From: an uncultured Phascolarctobacterium sp.
GTDB taxonomy: Bacteria; Bacillota; Negativicutes; Acidaminococcales; Acidaminococcaceae
Direction: 5' to 3'
DNA: 64,000 nucleotides
Assembly (NCBI RefSeq): GCF_937920985.1
Contig: NZ_CALDXR010000013.1
Location: 1-64,000 of the forward strand
The translations under genes and the position numbers were made by a program. Within the stretch, counting starts at the first letter, position 1, and every line of letters starts with the position of its first letter. Positions 26,214 to 33,604 of the stretch are shown here, in pieces. The notes under the pieces are model-generated. The model saw only the letters and a program-made list of their open reading frames with translations, was not told where the DNA came from and searched no databases.

Positions 26214-28170
26214 AAATGGCAAGACCATCTTGAACGGACGCTATGAGATTATTCGTCCGATTGGCTATGGCGGTATGGCCGAAGTCTTTTTGGCCCACGA
26301 CCAGCTTTTAGACCGTAATGTGGCTGTAAAGATGCTGCGCGACCAGTTCTTGGAGGATAACGAGCTGCTGGAGCAGTTCCGTAGAGAAGCAAAATCCGCG
26401 GCGCGTCTGGTGCATCCGTATATCATCAATATTTATGATGTTGTGTCGGAGGGCAGCAACCAGTATATAGTTATGGAATATGTTGACGGTGTGACGCTGA
26501 AGGAATACATGCAGGAGCACAAGCTGAGCCTGAACACGGTATTGGAAATTGCTGTGCGACTTGCCGATGCACTGCAGCATGCTCATAGCCATAATATTAT
26601 TCACTGTGACATCAAGCCGCAGAATATTTTGATTGACAAAAATATGAATCCGAAAATCGCCGATTTCGGCATTGCCAAAATGGTCACCAACCAGACAATG
26701 GTTTATTCCAAATCGGTGATGGGTTCAGTGCATTATATTTCACCGGAGCAGGCCTGTGGCGGTAAGATTACTGCCAGCAGCGATGTCTATTCCTTGGGCA
26801 TAGTGCTCTTCGAAATGCTTACGGGTGAGGTTCCTTACGTTGGTACAACGGCTGTTTCTGTTGCTATGATGCATGTAGAAAAGCCTGTGCCGCAGCTGAA
26901 GGACTACATGGATAATGTTCCCGAGGGCATGCAGGAGATTATGAACAAGGCGCTGGCGAAGCGCTGTGAGGACAGATACGCTAACGCCGGACAGATGCGA
27001 CGCGATTTGCTGAACCTGAAGATGAAGCTCTTCCCGTTCAGCAGCGAGGACTATCATCAGGAGCTGGGCGCGGTGAAGTCCAACGGCAATGTTGTCGATA
27101 GCCCTGATGACGGTGCTACGGTGATTATGAAGCCGGTGCGCAGTGAGCTGCCGCCGAAGCAGGTAACTCCGGTTGTAACACAAGAGCCGGAAAAAATTCA
27201 GGAAAAGCAGGAAGCAATGCCTTCCGAAAAAACAGGGGATGAAAAACCGGTGGTTAAGAAAAAGCTGAATTATACCAAACTGATAGTAATGATTACTGCT
27301 GCGGTAGTAGCAATTTCGCTGGTAGCGCACTTTATCTTCAACCGCAATTTGGCGGAGATCGAGGTGCCTAACGTTACCAATATGACGGTAGTTGAAGCAC
27401 AGAAGCTGCTGGAGGAAAAACAGTTTAAGGTAGGGCTGGAGGAAAAATACGGCGATCCTGATAAGTTTAAGCCCGGTACTGTTATGGAGCAGTCTCCAAA
27501 GGCCGGCGAAAAACGTAAGCAGGGCAGCCTTATTATCCTGACCATCTGCAAGGGTGCAGAGCTGAAGGCTGTGCCTGATGTTACAGGCATGTCGCTCTCA
27601 AAGGCGGAGCAGCAGCTGGCGGATGCAGGCTTTAAGGTCGGCAAGGTGACGCGCAAGCATGTGGACGGCGGCAAAATCGGCGCTGTTCTCAGCCAGTCGC
27701 CGAAGGGCTTGGACAAGGCTCCTAAGGGAACTGGCATCGACTTGGTAATTAACGAAGGCGATAAGCCGGTACCGGATATTATCGGCAAATCTGTTGACGA
27801 AGCTAAGGGTATGCTGGAGCAGGCAGGCCTGAAGCTGGGCGAAATCAAAAAGGTTCAGGATGCCAGTGCCAAGAAGAATGTTGTTTTGGCCTGCAACCCG
27901 GGTGTAGGCAGTAATCTTAACGATGGCGCGGCCGTAGCGATTACGGTGGCTGCCGGCGGCGAGAAGAAGAGCGCCTACGTTGACTTTGTCGTACCGAGCG
28001 GCAAGCCTGCCAACGTGCGTATTGTGCTGACGGATGACAATGGCACGGCAACACTGTACAGCGGTACACAAAACGGCAGCGTGCGTCTGCGTCAGAAGGT
28101 GGAATATGCAGGCAATGCCAAGGTTCAGTTCTTCTGTGACGGCAAGCTCATTTCTGAAAGGAATCTGTAA
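26206..28170 (+). CDS. prkC: PASTA-domain Ser/Thr protein kinase
   Basis: The 654-residue membrane kinase has a cytoplasmic catalytic domain at residues 12-270: the glycine loop GYGGMAEVF, Lys42, catalytic HCDIKPQN at 133-140 and DFG at 153-155. HCD replaces the common HRD, a variant also seen in other members. A linker and a single membrane helix near 356-377 follow, then three outer PASTA repeats from about 384 to 588. A C-terminal beta-rich tail of about 65 residues is not PASTA. PASTA repeats sense muropeptides or lipid II. GGAGG precedes the ATG. Confidence 0.96.
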   Translation: MDKNGKTILNGRYEIIRPIGYGGMAEVFLAHDQLLDRNVAVKMLRDQFLEDNELLEQFRREAKSAARLVHPYIINIYDVVSEGSNQYIVMEYVDGVTLKEYMQEHKLSLNTVLEIAVRLADALQHAHSHNIIHCDIKPQNILIDKNMNPKIADFGIAKMVTNQTMVYSKSVMGSVHYISPEQACGGKITASSDVYSLGIVLFEMLTGEVPYVGTTAVSVAMMHVEKPVPQLKDYMDNVPEGMQEIMNKALAKRCEDRYANAGQMRRDLLNLKMKLFPFSSEDYHQELGAVKSNGNVVDSPDDGATVIMKPVRSELPPKQVTPVVTQEPEKIQEKQEAMPSEKTGDEKPVVKKKLNYTKLIVMITAAVVAISLVAHFIFNRNLAEIEVPNVTNMTVVEAQKLLEEKQFKVGLEEKYGDPDKFKPGTVMEQSPKAGEKRKQGSLIILTICKGAELKAVPDVTGMSLSKAEQQLADAGFKVGKVTRKHVDGGKIGAVLSQSPKGLDKAPKGTGIDLVINEGDKPVPDIIGKSVDEAKGMLEQAGLKLGEIKKVQDASAKKNVVLACNPGVGSNLNDGAAVAITVAAGGEKKSAYVDFVVPSGKPANVRIVLTDDNGTATLYSGTQNGSVRLRQKVEYAGNAKVQFFCDGKLISERNL

Positions 28171-28172
28171 GC

Positions 28173-29072
28173 ATGGCAGAGCTACAGGGCAGAGTCCTGA
28201 AAAATTATAATGGCTATTATTACCTTAAGGTAGAAGGCGAAAGCGAGCCCTATACCTGCAAGGTAAAGGGGAAAATGAAGAAAAACCGTTTTTCGCTGGC
28301 AACAGGCGATATTGCCGGCTTTGAGGTAAGCAGCAGCGAAAAGCGCGAGGGGATGATTACCGGTGTGCTGCCGCGTAGAAATTTTCTGCCGCGTCCTACG
28401 CTGGCTAATCTGGATTTATTTGTAGCAGCCTTTGCCTGTGCTGCGCCGGATTTCAGCTTTCTGCTGGCAGATAAGCTGCTGGCGTTGGCAGAGCTGGCGA
28501 AAATTCCTGCAATTTTGGTGCTCAACAAGGAGGATAACGCTCCTGCGGGCCTGATTGAGCAGGTGAAGGCAGTTTATGAGCCTATCGGCTACGAGGTTTA
28601 TACTCTGTCGGCGCAGAACGGTACCGGTGTGGAGGCTTTGCGAGAGCGGCTGCGTGGTAAAATCTGCGCTTTTGGCGGACCTTCGGGCGTAGGCAAATCT
28701 TCTACAATTAATGCTATCGACAGCAGTGTAGACCTGCGCACTGGCGAGGTAAGCGAAAAAATCGGCCGCGGCAAGCATACTACACGCTATGCGCAGCTGC
28801 TGCCGTTTGATGAAGGCTACATTGCGGATACGCCGGGCTTCGGCAACCTGCTGCTGGAGGGCCTGAACGCCGAGATGGTGCTGGCCTCCTTCCGCGAGTT
28901 TGCCGATTATGAGGCAGGATGCAGGTTCTGTCCTTGTACGCATACACACGAACCTGTCTGCGGTGTAAAGGATGCTGTGGCTGCAGGAAAGATTTCTGCC
29001 AGCCGTTATGAATCATATTTGACAATGTTAGCAGAGGTGAAACTGCTGCAAGAGAAAGAGGGAAGAAAATGA
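28173..29072 (+). CDS. rsgA: Ribosome small-subunit-dependent GTPase A
   Basis: The 299-residue circularly permuted GTPase helps mature the 30S subunit. It has an N-terminal OB fold, then G4 LNKED near residue 113, G1 GPSGVGKSS near 170 and the G3 region DTPGFGN. A C-terminal zinc knuckle contains CRFCPCTHTHEPVC. Its position directly after prkC is conserved in many Firmicutes. The stop overlaps the rpe start. Confidence 0.96.
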   Translation: MAELQGRVLKNYNGYYYLKVEGESEPYTCKVKGKMKKNRFSLATGDIAGFEVSSSEKREGMITGVLPRRNFLPRPTLANLDLFVAAFACAAPDFSFLLADKLLALAELAKIPAILVLNKEDNAPAGLIEQVKAVYEPIGYEVYTLSAQNGTGVEALRERLRGKICAFGGPSGVGKSSTINAIDSSVDLRTGEVSEKIGRGKHTTRYAQLLPFDEGYIADTPGFGNLLLEGLNAEMVLASFREFADYEAGCRFCPCTHTHEPVCGVKDAVAAGKISASRYESYLTMLAEVKLLQEKEGRK

Positions 29073-29713
29073 TGATTAAAGTTGCTCCATCAATTTTATC
29101 TGCCGATTTTGCTTATCTGGCGGATGAAATCAAAAAAATTGAAGCTGCCGGTGCCGACTGGGTACACATCGATGTTATGGACGGCCAGTTTGTACCTAAC
29201 CTGACCTTCGGTGCTCCTGTAGTGAAAAAAATCCGTAAGGTAACCGATCTGTTTTTCGACTGCCATCTGATGGTAGAAAATCCGGAAAAATACGTTGCTG
29301 ATTTCAAGGCTGCCGGTGCCGACCAAATTGTTGTGCATGTAGAAACCACCAAGCACCTGCACCGCTGCATTCAGCAGATCAAGGCTGAGGGCATGAAGGC
29401 CGGCGTTGCACTGAACCCTGCTACCAGCCTGAGTACGGTAGAAGAAATTCTGCCTTACGTTGACATGGTACTGCTGATGACAGTTAACCCCGGCTTCGGT
29501 GGCCAAAGCTTTATTGAAGGCGTAGTGCCGAAGATTGAGCACCTGCATGCGATGATTACCGAGCGTGGCCTGAACGTAGATATTCAGGTTGACGGCGGCG
29601 TTAATGCCGAAACCTCCAAGCTGGTGAAGGCTGCCGGTGCCAACGTATTGGTAGCAGGCTCCTATGTTTATGGCGCTGAGGATACTGCTGCTGCTATTGC
29701 CAGCCTGAAATAG
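29069..29713 (+). CDS. rpe: Ribulose-phosphate 3-epimerase
   Basis: The 214-residue TIM barrel interconverts ribulose 5-phosphate and xylulose 5-phosphate in the pentose phosphate pathway. Diagnostic segments are SILSADFAYL, HIDVMDGQFVPNLTFG, HLMV and VNPGFGGQSF, and the phosphate-binding VDGGVNAET. Its ATG overlaps the rsgA stop (ATGA). It is the last gene of the def-to-rpe cluster, and a long terminator follows. Confidence 0.96.
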   Translation: MMIKVAPSILSADFAYLADEIKKIEAAGADWVHIDVMDGQFVPNLTFGAPVVKKIRKVTDLFFDCHLMVENPEKYVADFKAAGADQIVVHVETTKHLHRCIQQIKAEGMKAGVALNPATSLSTVEEILPYVDMVLLMTVNPGFGGQSFIEGVVPKIEHLHAMITERGLNVDIQVDGGVNAETSKLVKAAGANVLVAGSYVYGAEDTAAAIASLK

Positions 29714-29746
29714 TATTCAGTGATTAGTGAACAGTAAATAGTGTTC
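29712..29746. repeat. Five tandem degenerate heptamers
   Basis: AGTATTC, AGTGATT, AGTGAAC, AGTAAAT and AGTGTTC follow one another without gaps, starting within the rpe stop codon. All begin with AGT and keep the 7-base period. Confidence 0.7.
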
Positions 29747-29756
29747 GGAGAATAAG

Positions 29757-29815
29757 AAAAACCGTCCTTTCCCGTTATCTGCATGATCGCAGACTGGGAA
29801 GGACGGTTTTGTTTT
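29757..29815. terminator. Long terminator between rpe and the glycosylase gene
   Basis: AAAACCGTCCTTTCCC pairs with GGGAAGGACGGTTTT around a loop of about 25 bases. A and T flanks allow use by both convergent genes. Confidence 0.8.
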
Positions 29816-29820
29816 TAGCG

Positions 29821-30447
29821 TTATTTTTTTTCGGAATCGTTGGCTTTTTGCCAAATGTACCACACTGCGAGCGAGCGCCAGGGACGCCAGCTTTCTGTTA
29901 GTGTATTGATTTTGCCGCGTTTAGGAATTTCGCTCAGATTGAGCATTTTTTGCAGCTCCTTTTTGAAGATGAAGTCAGCGCTGGGAACAACGTCCGTGCG
30001 GCACAGAGCCAGCAGCAGAAACATTTCAATGGTCCATTGACCGAGACCGCGGATTTGCATCAGCTGTTTGGTAATCTGGCTGTCGGTCATATCATCGAAC
30101 TTATCCATGGTTACGCTGCCATTGATGACTGCTTCAGCAAAGCTGCGCACGTAATCTATTTTTTGCTTTACAAGACCGATTTCGAGCAGAGCATCAATCG
30201 GGGTTGCCAGTACTGCCTGCGGTGTAATGGGATTGCCGGTGAGTGCTTCCAGCTTTTTCATCAGCTCCTGACTGACATTTGGCGGCAGCTGTTGGGCAAT
30301 TATACCGGTTAATAATGTAGTAAAATAAACCTCTTTAGATTTTGGGGTTAACGGACATGGCGAATAACGTGTAACTAACGGGGCGAGCTCTGGAACGTTT
30401 TCACGCAGATAGCGGTCACCAATAGACCAATCTGGGGCTTGGCACAT
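29821..30447 (-). CDS. AlkA-like DNA-3-methyladenine glycosylase
   Basis: The 208-residue HhH-GPD protein excises alkylated bases. The helix-hairpin-helix reads QIRGLGQWTIEMFLL near residues 127-141, and the catalytic aspartate lies in VVPSADFIFKK near 156. The ending SWRPWRSLAVWYIWQ is typical of the family. I use the ATG at 30447, because the one six bases earlier abuts the GGAGG site. It lacks the N-terminal domain of E. coli AlkA, like other short members. Confidence 0.88.
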   Translation of the reverse strand: MCQAPDWSIGDRYLRENVPELAPLVTRYSPCPLTPKSKEVYFTTLLTGIIAQQLPPNVSQELMKKLEALTGNPITPQAVLATPIDALLEIGLVKQKIDYVRSFAEAVINGSVTMDKFDDMTDSQITKQLMQIRGLGQWTIEMFLLLALCRTDVVPSADFIFKKELQKMLNLSEIPKRGKINTLTESWRPWRSLAVWYIWQKANDSEKK

Positions 30448-30628
30448 AAGCATCCTCCTTTATGTTTACTTTATTACAATATTATAATACGAAATTGACG
30501 GTTAGACAAACGAAAAAAATGCGAAATAATAGCAATAAAAGACGTTTTCTATGAACGAAGCCGTTCAGAAATGTTTTTTCTTTGAATCATGAAGAAAAAT
30601 AAAAGCAGACGACAAGACAGATTAATAT

Positions 30629-30657
30629 TTGCACTTTTTTCAGTAAAGCTGTATAAT
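30629..30657 (+). promoter_or_regulatory. Promoter of gltX
   Basis: TTGCAC at 30629-30634, a 17-base spacer and TATAAT at 30652-30657 stand about 50 bases before the gltX start. Confidence 0.7.
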
Positions 30658-30708
30658 TAATCTGGTTGACAATCTATATTTGTAATTAAAATGTAAGGAG
30701 ACGATGAA

Positions 30709-32178
30709 ATGTCTGAAGTCAGAGTAAGATTTGCTCCCAGTCCTACTGGGTATTTACATATTGGTGGTGCGCGTACTGCGCTGTTTAACTGGCTGTTTGC
30801 CCGCAAAATGGGCGGCAAGCTGATTCTGCGTATCGAGGATACCGATATTGAACGTCTGAAAGAGGATTCCGTGAGCCAAATCCTTACCAGCCTGAAATGG
30901 TTGGGCATCAACTGGGATGAAGGCCCGGAGGCCGGCGGCGAATACGGTCCTTACTATCAGTCCGAGCGCTTTGATATTTACAAAAAATATGCTCAGCAGC
31001 TGCTGGACGAAGGCAAAGCATACTACTGCTTCTGCACTACCGAGGATCTGGCTGCACAACGTGAAAAACAACGCGCTGCTAAGCAACCGTTCCGCTATGC
31101 ACGTACCTGCCGCGATATTCCGGCAGAAGAGGCTAAAGCACGTATCGCTGCAGGCGAACCGTATTCTATCCGTATCAAGATTCCTGCTGAAGGCACCATT
31201 ACCGTACATGACCTGATTCATGGCGAGGTTACCTTTAACATGGATCAGTTCGATGATTTCGTAATTGTAAAATCTAACGGTATTCCTACCTATAACTTTG
31301 CTGTTTGTGTCGATGACCATCTGATGGGCATGACTCACGTACTGCGCGCCGAGGAACATCTTTCCAACACTCCGAAGCAGCTGCTGGTTTACGAAGCACT
31401 GGGCTGGGAGCCGCCTAAGTTCGGTCATATGCCGATGATTCTGGCTATGGACCGTTCCAAGCTTAGCAAACGCCACGGTGCAACCTCCGTTGAAGAATTC
31501 CGCAGCCAAGGCTACCTGCCGGAAGCTATCATCAACTATCTGACTCTTCTGGGCTGGGGCCCCGGCGATGAGCGCGAAATCTTCACTCTGGAGGAAACCG
31601 TTAAGCTGTTTGAGCTGGAGCAGATGAGCAAAAAGGCTGCTATTTACGACACCAAAAAGCTCACCTGGATGAACGGCCAATATCTGTCCGAGCTGCCGCT
31701 GGCAAAAATTCTGCCGGATGCTAAGCCTTTCTTCGTGAAAGATGGCCTGGTAACCGAAGAATGGTTCAACGATGCTGCCAACGAAGCATACTTTGAAAAG
31801 CTCGTAGACGTTGTACGTGTACGTGTTAAAACTCTGCAGGAGGTTGCTGATGCCTCCACCTACTTCTTCAAGGATGTTGAAGAGTATGATGAAAAGGGTG
31901 TGGCTAAGCACTTCAAGGCAGAAAATATTCCTGTACTGGAGCAATGTATTGCAGCAATTAAGGCTGATGATGTTTATGATCTTGCTTCTACCGAAGCAGC
32001 TTATAATAAGATTGCTGCCGATAACGGTCTGGCTCTGGGCAAGGTTATCCATCCGACTCGTCTGGCTCTTACCGGACGTACCGTAAGCCCCGGTATGTTT
32101 GACGTTATGGTACTGCTGGGCAAGGAGAGAACTCTGGCACGTCTGGAAAAGGCTGTGGAGTACATTAAAAGTTTATGA
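30709..32178 (+). CDS. gltX: Glutamyl-tRNA synthetase
   Basis: The 489-residue class I synthetase charges tRNA-Glu. The HIGH-type motif reads YLHIGGARTALFNW near residues 15-28, and the KMSKS-type motif reads KLSKRHG near 252-258. The C-terminal anticodon-binding domain is complete. AAGGAG precedes the ATG. No glutaminyl-tRNA synthetase is in the window, so whether this enzyme is discriminating cannot be judged. The shared leader is short, without a T-box. Confidence 0.97.
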   Translation: MSEVRVRFAPSPTGYLHIGGARTALFNWLFARKMGGKLILRIEDTDIERLKEDSVSQILTSLKWLGINWDEGPEAGGEYGPYYQSERFDIYKKYAQQLLDEGKAYYCFCTTEDLAAQREKQRAAKQPFRYARTCRDIPAEEAKARIAAGEPYSIRIKIPAEGTITVHDLIHGEVTFNMDQFDDFVIVKSNGIPTYNFAVCVDDHLMGMTHVLRAEEHLSNTPKQLLVYEALGWEPPKFGHMPMILAMDRSKLSKRHGATSVEEFRSQGYLPEAIINYLTLLGWGPGDEREIFTLEETVKLFELEQMSKKAAIYDTKKLTWMNGQYLSELPLAKILPDAKPFFVKDGLVTEEWFNDAANEAYFEKLVDVVRVRVKTLQEVADASTYFFKDVEEYDEKGVAKHFKAENIPVLEQCIAAIKADDVYDLASTEAAYNKIAADNGLALGKVIHPTRLALTGRTVSPGMFDVMVLLGKERTLARLEKAVEYIKSL

Positions 32179-32318
32179 TTGTAAAATAGCGATTAGCGGC
32201 TAAATTTAACGCGATGGCTTTAATTAAGCAGGAGGGATTTCTTCCTGCTTAATTTTTACAGGGCATATTGAAGCTTAATATGTCCCGGGAAATGTTTTTT
32301 GAAAAGGAGCTGCAGGCT

Positions 32319-33161
32319 ATGAAAATCCTGTTGACAACATTATTATGCTTATGTTTATCGCTGCCGGTATTGGCAGACCAGCAGACAACGGTGCTTACCG
32401 AACAGACCTCTGTCGGCAAGGCAGCGGCAACGCTGCCCTACATCGATGGCAGTAATTCCGCAGAGCTGGAAAAACAGGCCAACGCTTTGGTGCGCGACGC
32501 TGCAGCTAAGCTGGTAAAAGAGGTAGGCGGTCAGGGCAGTGTAACCTATAAGGTGATGCTGAACCGTCCGAGTATGGTGAGCCTTTTATTGGAGGCAGAC
32601 AACGGCGGACGCAAGGCATATGCCGGACTGAATCTTGATTTGACCACCGGCAAGGAGTTCGAGGTTACGGATTTCTTTGTCGATAATGATAACGTAAAGG
32701 CAGCTTTGGGTAATTATGATAATGTGCTCTTTGGTGAAGAGGGCTTGTTTGTGCGCAGCAAGAAGAACGCAGCGTATAGCAGCTTTGTGCCCTACAGGGA
32801 TGTAGTTACCTCCCTGCGTATCGGCGAAGCGGGACGCTTGCTGCAGCTGGCGAAAATTACCGATAAGGCTGCAGGCAAAACATTGCGTCTGCCTGCAAGC
32901 GGACTGATGGCGCTGAAGCTGGACAGCAATCCTTCCACCGGCTACGGCTGGCAATTTGCCTGCAGCTCGCCGGCAGTAAGCAAGGTAGGCAGCTCGTTCA
33001 CCATTCCGCGCGGTGACGAGGAAAGAATGGGTGTGCCCGGCGTTGAAATTCTGGTGCTGGCAGTTACCAAGCCTGGTACCTATAATATCCGCATGGATTA
33101 CAAGCGTTCCTGGGAAAAGCTGAGCCTGCAAAGCTTTAATTTTACCGTTATCGCAGAATAA
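32319..33161 (+). CDS. Exported protein with C-terminal chagasin-like (I42) domain
   Basis: The 280-residue protein has a cleavable signal of about 18 residues ending LPVLA. The middle region (about 30-190) resembles the DUF4163/RsiV-like surface fold. The C-terminal 90 residues match protease inhibitor family I42, with loop NPSTGYGWQ near 204-212, a central GVPGVEILV loop, and KRSWEK where chagasins have R-P-W. I42 proteins block C1 cysteine proteases. I set the start at 32319 from AAGGAG nine bases before. Its neighbours are gltX and zapA, which give no functional hint. Inhibitor activity is family inference. Confidence 0.72.
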   Translation: MKILLTTLLCLCLSLPVLADQQTTVLTEQTSVGKAAATLPYIDGSNSAELEKQANALVRDAAAKLVKEVGGQGSVTYKVMLNRPSMVSLLLEADNGGRKAYAGLNLDLTTGKEFEVTDFFVDNDNVKAALGNYDNVLFGEEGLFVRSKKNAAYSSFVPYRDVVTSLRIGEAGRLLQLAKITDKAAGKTLRLPASGLMALKLDSNPSTGYGWQFACSSPAVSKVGSSFTIPRGDEERMGVPGVEILVLAVTKPGTYNIRMDYKRSWEKLSLQSFNFTVIAE

Positions 33162-33177
33162 GCTAGAGGATGTGTTT

Positions 33178-33597
33178 ATGGAGAAAGCATCAGTTTCTGT
33201 AAAAATATATAATAGTACCTATGCATTAACGACCTCTGCCTCCGAAGAGCAGGTACTGAAAATAGCAGCAGAGGTAGACAGAAGAATGCAGGAGCTGGCA
33301 GAAAGCAAAAAGCTGCTGCAGACGGATAAGCTGGCTATTTGGACTGCGCTTGACCTGGCGGCTGAAAAATTGGAGATGCAGGAAAAATGTGCTGCCTTGA
33401 AGCAGGAGCTGCAGGAAAAGTGTACTGCTATGGAGCAGGAAATGCAGCAAAAATGTATAGCGGCAGAGCAGCAGATGCAGGAGAAATATACTGCCATGGA
33501 ACAGCAAATGCAGCAAAGAAATGCTGCTCTGGTACAAGAGCTGCAAGAGCTGCAGGCCAGATATGAAAGACTGCAGGCAGCAGTGCGTGAAAGGTAG
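33178..33597 (+). CDS. zapA: ZapA cell-division protein with 11-residue coiled-coil repeats
   Basis: The first 65 residues match ZapA, which bundles FtsZ filaments at mid-cell (VSVKIYNSTYALTTSASEEQ, then KIAAEVDRRMQEL). The tail is unusual: residues 68-122 are five consecutive 11-residue units, each starting QE or QQ and ending in L or M, such as QEKCAALKQEL and QEKYTAMEQQM. This hendecad array should form a long, straight coiled coil. The product has 139 residues, while the family is often 80-110. AGAGGA fixes the ATG at 33178. The U32 gene follows 8 bases later, a common pairing. Confidence 0.85.
   Translation: MEKASVSVKIYNSTYALTTSASEEQVLKIAAEVDRRMQELAESKKLLQTDKLAIWTALDLAAEKLEMQEKCAALKQELQEKCTAMEQEMQQKCIAAEQQMQEKYTAMEQQMQQRNAALVQELQELQARYERLQAAVRER
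33379..33543 (+). repeat. Five 33-base coding repeats in zapA
   Basis: Five in-frame units of exactly 33 bases encode the 11-residue repeats. They differ by several bases each, so they are not a recent duplication. Confidence 0.8.
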
Positions 33598-33604
33598 ATA
33601 ATAT

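Noticed and set aside
30754..32052. 432-codon open frame antisense to gltX
   Set aside because: It is a shadow of the highly biased gltX codons, without any domain signature.
33379..33543. CRISPR-like periodic repeat
   Set aside because: The units are contiguous and coding, with no spacers; this is a protein repeat. No CRISPR array is visible in the window.
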